From assembly GCA_011390085.1 (NCBI GenBank), contig JAABTB010000192.1:1-5228 (forward strand): a stretch of DNA of 5,228 bases, written 5' to 3'. Made by a program: the position numbers and the translations under genes. Below the pieces are notes generated by a model. The model did not search any database. It was not told where the DNA came from and saw nothing but the letters and a program-made list of their open reading frames with translations. Source of the stretch: Desulfobacula sp. (GTDB taxonomy: Bacteria; Desulfobacterota; Desulfobacteria; Desulfobacterales; Desulfobacteraceae). Of this stretch, positions 1-5,228 are shown piece after piece. The first letter of the stretch is position 1. Each line of letters begins with the position of its first letter.

Positions 1-1718
1 GAACGGACCATTTGATAGAGACGGCAATTGATGAAATTTTAAGGTTTGATCAAGGTAAAAAGAGCCGTCCCATCCGATACAGCCAGGAGGTGGAAGCATG
101 CATTGCAAAGGTTCAGGCCGATCTGGTCGAATCCGGCATCAATATGGAAGGGTTTTCCCGGTGGAACGCCATAAAAATCCTTGAAGACGATAAGGTGATT
201 AAGGCCAAGCTTCAGGAAATATCAGCCTCATCGGCAAAACGGATATTAGAGTCCGCCCAAGAGAGCCGGAAAAGAATTCAAAACCTGTTTGAAGATGATT
301 TTGAGATTGTATTGACCGATGACCGGTATGGGGTGATTGCCGGGATTGTCAAAGAGACGGTGACCAATCTGGCGGGAAAGCGGATTGATATATCGAGGAA
401 TATTGATCTTGTGCTGACGGACCGGTTTTTCGGGATTCCGGTGTTTATTTTTTTTATCTGGGCCATGTTTCAACTGACTTTTTCTCTTGGGGCCTACCCC
501 ATGGGCTGGATTGAAAGCGCAGTTTCATTGCTGTCCATGGGTCTTGAAAAAAGTCTTCCTTCCTCTCTTTTAAAAGATCTCCTGGTAAACGGCGTCATTG
601 CCGGGATTGGGAGTGTCATTGTGTTTCTTCCCAATATCCTTATCCTGTTTTTTTGTATCGCTCTGTTTGAAGATACGGGATATATGGCCAGGGCGGCTTT
701 TTTGATGGACAGGGTGATGCACACGGCGGGCCTCCATGGAAAATCCTTTATCCCCATGCTGATGGGATTCGGATGCAATGTTCCGGCCATTATGGCCACC
801 CGGACCCTTGAGAGTAAAAAGGATCGAATCCTGACCATTCTGATGACCCCATTCATGTCCTGTTCGGCAAGACTTCCCGTTTATATCGTCCTGGCCGGCA
901 GTTTTTTTGCAGACAGGGCCGGCACGGTGATCTTCGGCCTATATTTCATGGGAATTCTCATTGCCATCCTGTCCGGAAGGCTATTCAGAAAGATTTTGTT
1001 TAAAGGAGAAGAGGCCCCCTTCATTATGGAGCTGCCGCCCTATCGAATCCCCATGGTCAAGAGTCTTATGATCCATATGTGGGATAGAGGCAAAATGTTT
1101 TTGAAAAAAATGGGCGGGGTCATCCTTGTGGGGTCTGTTATTATCTGGGGGCTTTCAAATTTTCCAAGACAGATTTCCTATTCAAAGGACTATGATGGAA
1201 AGATCCATTCGGTGAAGACTGAATATGACCAGAAAATTTTATCGGCCGCCACCCAGGAGATAGAAGCATTGGACCGCCAAATGGCTTTGACCTTGACAGA
1301 GATTAAGCATCAACAGGAGCAGGAAAGGATCGCCGATTCATATATCGGTAGAATCGGAAAAGTATTGGAACCGGTTTTTTCACCGCTGGGAATTGGTTGG
1401 CAGGCGAGCGTTGCCCTTGTTACCGGTTTTGTGGCCAAAGAGGTTGTTGTCAGCACCATGGGTGTGTTATATGGTGTCGGCAGTGAAGGAGGGGAAGCCC
1501 TTGAAAAAGCTTTAAAAAAATCAGGAATGACAACTCTTTCCGCTCTTTCCATAATGGTTTTTGTGTTATTATATGTGCCTTGTTTTGCAACGGTGATGAC
1601 GATTTATAGAGAGGCTTCTGCCGGCTGGGCAGGGTTTAATCTGATTTATACGACAATGGTTGCATGGGGTATGTCATTTTTGGTATATCAAACAGGACTG
1701 ATGTTGGGTTTCGATTAA
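1..1718 (+). CDS. feoB: Ferrous iron transport protein B, C-terminal part (5' end outside window)
   Basis: FeoB is the inner-membrane Fe(II) uptake protein, with a cytosolic GTPase domain followed by a helical domain and a membrane channel. The reading frame is open to the left edge (first full codon at 3), so the TTG at 12 is not the true start. The G domain lies outside the window. Residues counted from that TTG: cytosolic helical region about 1-125, then the membrane part from about 139. The first Gate region (about 193-298) has VFLPNILILFF, EDTGYMARAAFLMDR, GFGCNVPA (Cys255) and SCSARLPVY (Cys284). The second Gate region (about 461-531) has TGFVAKEVVVSTMG and VPCFAT (Cys524). About ten membrane segments can be drawn. 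A charged, coiled-coil-like loop of roughly 58 residues (about 385-442) sits between two membrane segments. The C-terminus (GLMLGFD) looks intact. The SH3 gene begins 24 nt downstream. Family assignment is very secure. Confidence 0.97.
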   Translation, partial: TDHLIETAIDEILRFDQGKKSRPIRYSQEVEACIAKVQADLVESGINMEGFSRWNAIKILEDDKVIKAKLQEISASSAKRILESAQESRKRIQNLFEDDFEIVLTDDRYGVIAGIVKETVTNLAGKRIDISRNIDLVLTDRFFGIPVFIFFIWAMFQLTFSLGAYPMGWIESAVSLLSMGLEKSLPSSLLKDLLVNGVIAGIGSVIVFLPNILILFFCIALFEDTGYMARAAFLMDRVMHTAGLHGKSFIPMLMGFGCNVPAIMATRTLESKKDRILTILMTPFMSCSARLPVYIVLAGSFFADRAGTVIFGLYFMGILIAILSGRLFRKILFKGEEAPFIMELPPYRIPMVKSLMIHMWDRGKMFLKKMGGVILVGSVIIWGLSNFPRQISYSKDYDGKIHSVKTEYDQKILSAATQEIEALDRQMALTLTEIKHQQEQERIADSYIGRIGKVLEPVFSPLGIGWQASVALVTGFVAKEVVVSTMGVLYGVGSEGGEALEKALKKSGMTTLSALSIMVFVLLYVPCFATVMTIYREASAGWAGFNLIYTTMVAWGMSFLVYQTGLMLGFD

Positions 1719-1742
1719 GACAAGTATCCGGGAGGCTTTTTT

Positions 1743-2201
1743 ATGAAGTATTTCGATAAGATTGTGGTTAAGGGAATAATGGCGTTTGTTATTTTCTCAT
1801 TATCTTTTATGCCGGTGAATGCCCTTGCAGAGGAGAGACTGTCTGTTATCTCCGGCATTGCCAATATGCGGTCAGGCCCCGGGACGGAAGATACTGTCTT
1901 GTGGCAGGTTGAACAATACCATCCTGTCATCGTGATTGAAAAAAAAGGGAACTGGTATAGGGTCAAAGATTATGAAAATGATATGGCCTGGCTCCATAAT
2001 TCTCTTCTGGGTAAAGTGGACAGCGTGATTACGGTTAAAGACAAATCCAATGTCCGGTCAAAACCCGATATAAAGAGCAGCATCCTGTTTACCGTGGACA
2101 AAGGAGTTCCCTTCAAGGTTCTTGAAAAAAAAGGCCCCTGGATTAAAATTCAACATGCCGATGGCGATGTGGGTTGGATTCATAATTCACTGATATGGTA
2201 A
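1743..2201 (+). CDS. Secreted protein with two tandem bacterial SH3 domains
   Basis: This is a 152-residue exported protein. Residues 1-29 look like a signal peptide: lysines at 2, 6 and 10, a hydrophobic stretch 12-25, and an ALA site before Glu30. Two SH3b repeats of about 55 residues follow. Repeat 1 (about 33-90) has NMRSGPG, KKGNWYRV and AWLHNSL. Repeat 2 (about 95-152) has NVRSKPD, KKGPWIKI and GWIHNSL. The repeats align along their whole length, so they arose by internal duplication. SH3b domains often bind peptidoglycan or envelope proteins, but there is no catalytic domain here and the ligand is unknown. A GGAGG ribosome binding site at 1731-1735, seven bases before the ATG, fixes the start. 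The gene sits 24 nt after feoB and 39 nt before the TPR gene, so it is probably co-transcribed with both. A periplasmic or envelope role is inferred; a direct part in iron uptake is not shown. Confidence 0.9.
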   Translation: MKYFDKIVVKGIMAFVIFSLSFMPVNALAEERLSVISGIANMRSGPGTEDTVLWQVEQYHPVIVIEKKGNWYRVKDYENDMAWLHNSLLGKVDSVITVKDKSNVRSKPDIKSSILFTVDKGVPFKVLEKKGPWIKIQHADGDVGWIHNSLIW

Positions 2202-2240
2202 ATCAAATATTTAATATTTTGCAGAAGGTGGAAAAAGACT

Positions 2241-2927
2241 ATGGCAGACAAAATTTCAAGGGATCGGAAAAAGGAATTGGAACAATTGGATCCTTTCCAG
2301 GAAAATTTATTAAAGGTGATGGCCTTTGTAAAAGAATTTAAGAAGCAATTAATTCTGATAGGAGGCGCCGTTGTTCTGGTGGCCCTTATTTTTTCAGGGA
2401 TCATGTATAGTTTCCAAAAGGCCGAGAGTAAGGCCGATGTCTTGGTGTCCGATGCGTTAGAAAAATATGCAAAGGCAAATGATCCTGAAAAAGGATACCT
2501 GGAAACTGAGACGGATTTTAAGACTATTTTTACCGAATATGCCAATACCAATGCCGGCAAACTTGCTAAAATTCAATTCGCTAAAATCTGTTATGAGGCT
2601 TCAAAATTTGATCAAAGCCATCAATACTATAAAGAAGCCCTGCAAGTGTTTGAAAACGATGAATTGATCAAAAATTTCATTCTTGCTTCCCTTGGACATG
2701 TGTGTATCGCCAGAAAAGAATTTGATGAGGCAAAAGACTATTTTCACGAGATCGAAAATGGTAAAACGGATTTATTAAAAGATGAAGCAAGGTTTTCACT
2801 GGCAATGCTGGAAGAAGCTTCCGGGAATACGGTTGAAAGTAAAAAAATGTATGAAAAAATTATGACCGAGCATGGGAACTCCATGTATGCTACCATAGCC
2901 AAGGGTAAGATTCAGGAAATGAATTGA
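2241..2927 (+). CDS. Membrane-anchored TPR-like protein (YfgM/TPR_21-like)
   Basis: A 228-residue protein. A charged N-terminal segment (1-36, rich in Lys/Arg and Glu) is followed by one clear membrane helix (about 37-58, LILIGGAVVLVALIFSGIMY) and a helical C-terminal domain. Paired helices typical of TPRs can be seen at about 105-137, 144-172 and 180-227. The positive-inside rule puts the N-terminus in the cytoplasm and the helical repeats in the periplasm. This layout matches the YfgM/TPR_21 group, whose E. coli member is an accessory of the SecYEG translocon and a partner of periplasmic chaperones. The resemblance is in architecture; I cannot prove orthology. The ATG follows AAGGTGG (2225-2231) by nine bases. 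The gene is probably last in the operon, because the terminator stem starts seven bases after its TGA. Its alternative reading is a general protein-interaction scaffold in the envelope. Confidence 0.82.
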   Translation: MADKISRDRKKELEQLDPFQENLLKVMAFVKEFKKQLILIGGAVVLVALIFSGIMYSFQKAESKADVLVSDALEKYAKANDPEKGYLETETDFKTIFTEYANTNAGKLAKIQFAKICYEASKFDQSHQYYKEALQVFENDELIKNFILASLGHVCIARKEFDEAKDYFHEIENGKTDLLKDEARFSLAMLEEASGNTVESKKMYEKIMTEHGNSMYATIAKGKIQEMN

Positions 2928-2934
2928 TCCAAAA

Positions 2935-2978
2935 CTTAAAAAGGCTGCTTTGCGTTTTGCAGAAGCAGCCTTTTTAAG
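2935..2978. terminator. Strong bidirectional rho-independent terminator
   Basis: A perfect 16-bp stem pairs 2935-2950 with 2963-2978. It is extended by TGC/GCA with one bulged G (2962) and closed by a five-base loop (2954-2958). The GC-rich core GGCTGC is flanked by A5 on one side and T5 on the other, so both strands give a hairpin followed by a U-tract. On the plus strand it starts seven bases after the TPR stop codon and should end the feoB-SH3-TPR transcript. On the minus strand it should end the predicted small RNA and any read-through from the response-regulator gene. Confidence 0.93.
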
Positions 2979-2996
2979 AAAAGGAAAAAAGATGAA

Positions 2997-3019
2997 ATAA
3001 CTAACATTTGGTTAGTTAT
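2997..3019. repeat. Perfect inverted repeat, 9-bp arms, 5-base loop
   Basis: Arms ATAACTAAC (2997-3005) and GTTAGTTAT (3011-3019) are perfectly complementary around ATTTG. Read on the minus strand, the structure begins at the predicted sigma-54 transcription start, so I interpret it as the 5' protective hairpin of the small RNA. As DNA it could also serve as a repressor operator over the start site. It has no U-tract suited to termination in the plus direction. Confidence 0.8.
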
Positions 3020-3029
3020 GAATATATAA

Positions 3030-3046
3030 AGCAAAAACCCTGCCAG
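3030..3046 (-). promoter_or_regulatory. Sigma-54 (RpoN) -24/-12 promoter
   Basis: Read on the minus strand from 3045, the sequence is TGGCAGGGTTTTTGCT. Against the established consensus TGGCACG-N4-TTGCW it matches 11 of 12 defined bases; the only change is G for C after TGGCA. The essential GG (3044-3043) and GC (3032-3031) have the required spacing. A pyrimidine precedes the T, as in the extended consensus. The promoter points away from the response-regulator gene and towards the terminator 50 bases on, so its product is short. It lies 250 bases beyond the stop codon of a sigma-54 activator gene. Confidence 0.75.
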
Positions 3047-3112
3047 ACCCCTCATGCCTTCTGGAAAATAATGGTGTATGAAAATTAATGGCTTGAAATA
3101 ATAGGATTTTTT

Positions 3113-3124
3113 ATCTTATAAGAT
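3113..3124. repeat. 12-bp perfect palindrome
   Basis: ATCTTATAAGAT is its own reverse complement. It lies about 95-105 bases upstream of the predicted sigma-54 start and could bind a dimeric protein such as IHF-like or activator proteins. It is AT-rich and single-copy here, so chance is a real alternative. Confidence 0.4.
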
Positions 3125-3176
3125 TTGAAATTCGAGTTTCGGCCATGAATAAGTCCAGGACTTTCATTGAAAACAG

Positions 3177-3192
3177 GTTCAATATTTTAAAC
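3177..3192. promoter_or_regulatory. Candidate enhancer site 1 (16-bp dyad)
   Basis: GTTCAATATTTTAAAC is an imperfect dyad: GTTCAA and TTAAAC pair at five of six positions around TATT. It matches site 2 (3268-3283) at 14 of 16 bases in the same orientation, and the two differing positions are partners in the dyad. It sits about 158-173 bases upstream of the predicted sigma-54 start, inside the usual enhancer range for NtrC-type activators. Binding by the adjacent regulator is inferred. Confidence 0.5.
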
Positions 3193-3267
3193 TTTTTTTA
3201 TCCAAAAAGCATGTGTGCATCCCTTCCGCGATTGTAACTACGGCCTTTATGGAGGTATAAAAGAATA

Positions 3268-3283
3268 GTTTAATATTTTGAAC
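3268..3283. promoter_or_regulatory. Candidate enhancer site 2 (16-bp dyad)
   Basis: GTTTAATATTTTGAAC has the same GTTYAA-TATT-TTRAAC plan as site 1, 91 bases away, and lies about 249-264 bases upstream of the predicted sigma-54 start. It is only 15 bases past the stop codon of the regulator gene. Because the dyads are nearly symmetrical, the two sites can also pair as inverted repeats: in a longer form, 3176-3203 with 3254-3284 with small gaps. That gives a second reading as a long weak stem in the 3' end of the regulator mRNA. Confidence 0.5.
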
Positions 3284-3297
3284 CCTGACTAATCGAT

Positions 3298-4671
3298 TTA
3301 TTCTTTATCCAGATTGAATTTTTTCAGTTTCTGATTCAACCCGCTTTTTCCTATCCCCAGAAGGTCGGCAGCCTTTGTCTGGATGTTATCGGAAAGCTTC
3401 ATGGCTTTTTGTATCATCCTTTTTTCGACAACAGCCAGGGTTTCCGCCAACCCAACCCCTTCCGGGATGCCGTCAAGGTCGAGAATTGAAGGTGGATTTT
3501 GCCTCAACTGGGCCGGAAGGTCAGCCGGGGTTATGGTATCCCCGTTACAAAAGATGACCGAGCGCTCTATCACGTTTTCAAGTTCTCGGACATTGCCTTT
3601 CCATCTATAGTCGCATAAAATCCTGACCGCTTCCGGGGAAATTCCGGATACTTTACCGATTGATTGAGATCCATGAGTGTATTTGTCGATAAAATGCCTG
3701 ATTAATAATGGGATATCATCGGATCGGTCCTTCAGGGCGGGGAGCTTCACTTTAACAACATTAAGTCTGTAAAATAAATCTTCCCTGAATTTGCCTTTTT
3801 TAACTTCTTCTTCAAGATTTTTATTGGTGGCGGCAATCAGGCGAAAGTCAACCGGGATGGAGTCTGTTCCGCCCACCCGTTCAATGGCTTTTTCCTGGAG
3901 CACCCTTAATAGTTTAACCTGAAGGGATATGGGCAATTCACCAATCTCATCCAGAAAGAGGGTTCCCTTGTCTGAGATTTCAAACCGGCCTTTTTTCATG
4001 GTATTTGCTCCGGTGAAAGCCCCTTTCTCATGACCGAACAATTCGTTCTCAAGCAGGGTTTCGGCAAAGGCGGCACAGTTTACGGCAACCATGGGGTTTC
4101 CTTTTCTCAGGCTGTTATAATGGATGGATTTGGCGACCAGCTCTTTGCCCGTACCGCTTTCCCCTTCAATCAGCACACTGGCATTGGAGGGGGCTACCTT
4201 TTTGATGGTTTCATAGATTTCCTGCATGGGCTTGCTTTTTCCGATGATATTATCAAAGCTGAACCTGGATATGACGGCTTCCCTGAGCATATTATTTTCC
4301 TGAACAATCCGGTAAACCGAGATGGCCTTGGCAATGTGGGCGATCAGGGCCTGGTTTTCAAACGGTTTCAGGATAAAAGTATAGGCCCCCTTGTGCATGG
4401 CTTCCACCGCTTTTTCGACGCTGCCGTGAGCGGTCATGATGATGACCGGGAGATCCGGATTGATTTCCTTTATTTTTTCAAGTAATTGAATACCGGTGAT
4501 TCCCGGCATTTTTACATCGGTTAAAACAAGGTCGATGATTTCATTGTTTAAAATATCCAGGGCTTCCATTCCACTGGAGGCGGTTAATGATGAATACTCT
4601 TCTTCCTGAAGGAGTTCACTTATGATCATGGTATAATTTTTTTCATCGTCAACGATCAATATTTTTTCCAT
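3298..4671 (-). CDS. NtrC-family sigma-54-dependent response regulator
   Basis: A full-length 457-residue cytoplasmic regulator with three domains. The receiver (1 to about 118) has Asp8/Asp9, the phosphate acceptor Asp52, Thr80 and Lys102. The AAA+ domain (about 140-375) has Walker A GESGTGKE (170-177), the sigma-54 contact loop GAFTGA (217-222), Walker B LFLDE (238-242), arginines in FREDLFYRLNV (296, 302) and GNVRELEN (359-366). A Fis-type helix-turn-helix closes the protein (about 412-453, TKAADLLGIGKSGLNQKLKKF). All residues needed for phosphorylation, ATP hydrolysis and sigma-54 engagement are present, so it should be an active sigma-54 enhancer-binding protein. The ATG is preceded nine bases upstream by AGGAG, which overlaps the kinase stop codon. 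The recognition helix (GKSGLNQKL) differs from the common SRRTLYRKL type. No specific ortholog (ntrC, zraR, atoC and so on) can be named. Its likely targets include the sigma-54 promoter just downstream. Confidence 0.96.
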   Translation of the reverse strand: MEKILIVDDEKNYTMIISELLQEEEYSSLTASSGMEALDILNNEIIDLVLTDVKMPGITGIQLLEKIKEINPDLPVIIMTAHGSVEKAVEAMHKGAYTFILKPFENQALIAHIAKAISVYRIVQENNMLREAVISRFSFDNIIGKSKPMQEIYETIKKVAPSNASVLIEGESGTGKELVAKSIHYNSLRKGNPMVAVNCAAFAETLLENELFGHEKGAFTGANTMKKGRFEISDKGTLFLDEIGELPISLQVKLLRVLQEKAIERVGGTDSIPVDFRLIAATNKNLEEEVKKGKFREDLFYRLNVVKVKLPALKDRSDDIPLLIRHFIDKYTHGSQSIGKVSGISPEAVRILCDYRWKGNVRELENVIERSVIFCNGDTITPADLPAQLRQNPPSILDLDGIPEGVGLAETLAVVEKRMIQKAMKLSDNIQTKAADLLGIGKSGLNQKLKKFNLDKE

Positions 4672-4680
4672 AGGGTCTAT

Positions 4681-4686
4681 CTCCTA
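4681..4686 (-). promoter_or_regulatory. Ribosome binding site overlapping the kinase stop codon
   Basis: On the minus strand the sequence TAGGAG contains both the kinase stop codon TAG (4686-4684) and the Shine-Dalgarno AGGAG (4685-4681) for the response regulator, nine bases before its ATG. A ribosome finishing the kinase must occupy the regulator's ribosome binding site. This supports the chosen regulator start and suggests translational coupling. Confidence 0.85.
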
Positions 4687-5228
4687 AACCGGCAGCTTGA
4701 TTTCAACATTTGCACCCTTTGCCGGCTCATTGGTGATGGTAATCATACCATTGTGAGCCTCAATAATATTCTTTACAAGGCCCAGCCCTAAGCCTGTACC
4801 GGTGTCCTTTGTCGTAAAGAACGGTGTCCATATTTTTTTTAAGACCTCTTCCGGAATCCCTTCCCCGTTGTCAATAAAATTAATGACAATATGCCCGGGA
4901 ATGGATTTTACTTTTATGGTAATGAGGCCGTTTTGTTTTAAAGATTGAAATGCATTGATCAGAATATTTAAAAATGCCTGATAAAGCATCGCGCTGTCCG
5001 CCGATACTTCAGGCAGAGAGTCGGATATGTCTCGGATGATTTTGAAATTGTTGTCTTCTATCTGGGGGTTAAGATAGGCAATATTTTTCTCAATGATGCT
5101 TTCTATCCTACAGAGACGGAAATCCGGCCTTTGGGGTCTGGCAAAATTCAGGAAATCCGTAATGATATTATCAAGCCGTGCCGATTCTTCGATAATGATA
5201 TCCGGTATGGTAGATTGAGCATCCACTT
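4684..5228 (-). CDS. Sensor histidine kinase, C-terminal part (5' end outside window)
   Basis: The frame is open to the right edge; the GTG at 5226-5224 is an internal valine codon, not a start. About 180 residues are visible. Residues about 1-30 ([19 protein letters not shown]) are the second helix of the dimerisation domain, so the phospho-accepting His and all sensing domains lie outside. The ATP-binding domain is complete: N box [10 protein letters not shown] (Asn87, Asn91), G1 box DNGEGIP (Asp119), F box WTPFFTTK (133-140) and G2 box [12 protein letters not shown] (143-154). The form is that of NtrB/ZraS-like kinases that partner NtrC-type regulators. A Trp replaces the usual Phe at the start of the F box region (IWTPFFTTK against IFEPFFTTK), probably harmless. 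The gene runs into the regulator gene with 12 bases between them, so it is almost certainly the cognate kinase. The signal sensed cannot be told from this window. Confidence 0.95.
   Translation of the reverse strand, partial: VDAQSTIPDIIIEESARLDNIITDFLNFARPQRPDFRLCRIESIIEKNIAYLNPQIEDNNFKIIRDISDSLPEVSADSAMLYQAFLNILINAFQSLKQNGLITIKVKSIPGHIVINFIDNGEGIPEEVLKKIWTPFFTTKDTGTGLGLGLVKNIIEAHNGMITITNEPAKGANVEIKLPV

Larger units (their letters stand above)
2935..3019 (-). ncRNA. Predicted sigma-54-dependent small RNA, about 85 nt
   Basis: No RNA family is recognised; the call rests on structure. Counting 12 bases from the GC of the -12 element puts the start at about 3019, an A on the minus strand. That base is also the first of a perfect 9-bp stem (3019-3011 with 3005-2997, loop of five). 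Next comes an 18-nt linker (2996-2979) of almost only U and C, containing UUUUUUCCUUUU. The RNA then enters the terminator stem (2978-2935) with its U-tract; the true 3' end may be a few bases either side of 2936. Promoter, 5' hairpin, unstructured linker and terminator is the usual plan of a stable regulatory RNA. A 23-codon frame starting at 3007 lacks a ribosome binding site and is discounted. The RNA is antisense to the 3' untranslated end of the TPR transcript. It could also be made as the 3' end of the regulator mRNA. Confidence 0.62.
2928..3297. other. Convergent intergenic region with no protein gene
   Basis: These 370 bases separate the end of the TPR gene from the end of the response-regulator gene. 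The longest ATG frames I found are about 13-23 codons and none has a usable ribosome binding site. The region is AT-rich but carries much ordered structure: a bidirectional terminator, a 9-bp stem-loop, a minus-strand sigma-54 promoter, a 12-bp palindrome and two related 16-bp dyads, each listed separately. Genes that only converge need terminators here, not a promoter, so the promoter implies a third transcription unit. Confidence 0.85.

Noticed and set aside
1398..1415. TGGCA followed by TTGCC within feoB, like a sigma-54 promoter
   Set aside because: The gap between the two elements is eight bases, not six; sigma-54 promoters tolerate little change in spacing.
2209..2224. Third partial copy of the 16-bp dyad (13 of 16) before the TPR gene
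   Set aside because: The match is mostly the AT-rich core TTTAATATTTTG and lacks the outer GTT/AAC symmetry; no sigma-54 promoter is nearby.
2936..3007. 23-codon minus-strand frame from the ATG at 3007 inside the predicted small RNA
   Set aside because: There is no Shine-Dalgarno sequence, the ATG lies within the hairpin, and the frame runs through the terminator stem.
3093..3122. Plus-strand TTGAAA and TATAAG with an 18-base spacer, like a sigma-70 promoter
   Set aside because: AT-rich chance matches are common here and no plus-strand gene follows; it would only give antisense RNA into the regulator gene.
3127..3140. GAAATTCGAGTTTC imperfect palindrome
   Set aside because: It is short, has one mismatched pair, is unlike the two dyads and has no second copy.
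3122..3178. 18-codon minus-strand frame in the gap
   Set aside because: It has no ribosome binding site and no recognisable composition or homology.
4030..4485. Long open frame on the plus strand opposite the regulator gene
   Set aside because: It is a shadow of the conserved receiver and AAA+ coding sequence, with no family features of its own.

Overview
The window looks like chromosomal DNA of a Gram-negative bacterium of moderate to lowish GC. An anaerobic, Desulfobacterales-like deltaproteobacterium (Desulfobacterota) is my best guess. It rests on the character of the FeoB, the SH3 and TPR envelope proteins and the sigma-54-type two-component genes. This is an impression from protein style, not from a search.

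Layout. Positions 1-2927 carry three plus-strand genes in one probable operon: the C-terminal three quarters of the ferrous iron transporter FeoB (cut by the left edge), a secreted protein with two bacterial SH3 domains, and a single-pass membrane protein with a TPR-like region outside the membrane. A strong stem-loop at 2935-2978 ends this unit. Positions 3298-5228 carry two minus-strand genes: the C-terminal part of a histidine kinase (cut by the right edge) and a complete NtrC-family sigma-54-dependent response regulator. The kinase stop codon overlaps the regulator's Shine-Dalgarno sequence, so the pair is probably translationally coupled. The two units converge on a 370-base gap (2928-3297) with no credible protein gene.

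The gap is the most interesting part. On the minus strand it holds a near-consensus sigma-54 (-24/-12) promoter at 3046-3030. The predicted start, about 3019, coincides with the first base of a perfect 9-bp stem-loop (3019-2997). An 18-nt pyrimidine-rich linker follows, and then the symmetrical terminator (2978-2935), which works equally well in this direction. Together these predict a sigma-54-dependent small RNA of about 85 nt, not previously described as far as I know. Two near-identical 16-bp dyads (GTTYAATATTTTRAAC, at 3177-3192 and 3268-3283) lie about 160 and 250 bp upstream of the predicted start. That is the normal range for enhancer sites of an NtrC-type activator.

Model (inference): the kinase phosphorylates the regulator, which binds the dyads and activates RNA polymerase-sigma-54 at the promoter just downstream of its own gene, making the small RNA. 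This resembles known modules such as CbrA-CbrB-crcZ in Pseudomonas, GlrKR-glmY in E. coli and LuxO-qrr1 in Vibrio. The linker is complementary to purine-rich ribosome binding sites, so it could act on translation starts in trans. The RNA also overlaps the shared terminator in antisense to the 3' end of the feoB-SH3-TPR transcript.
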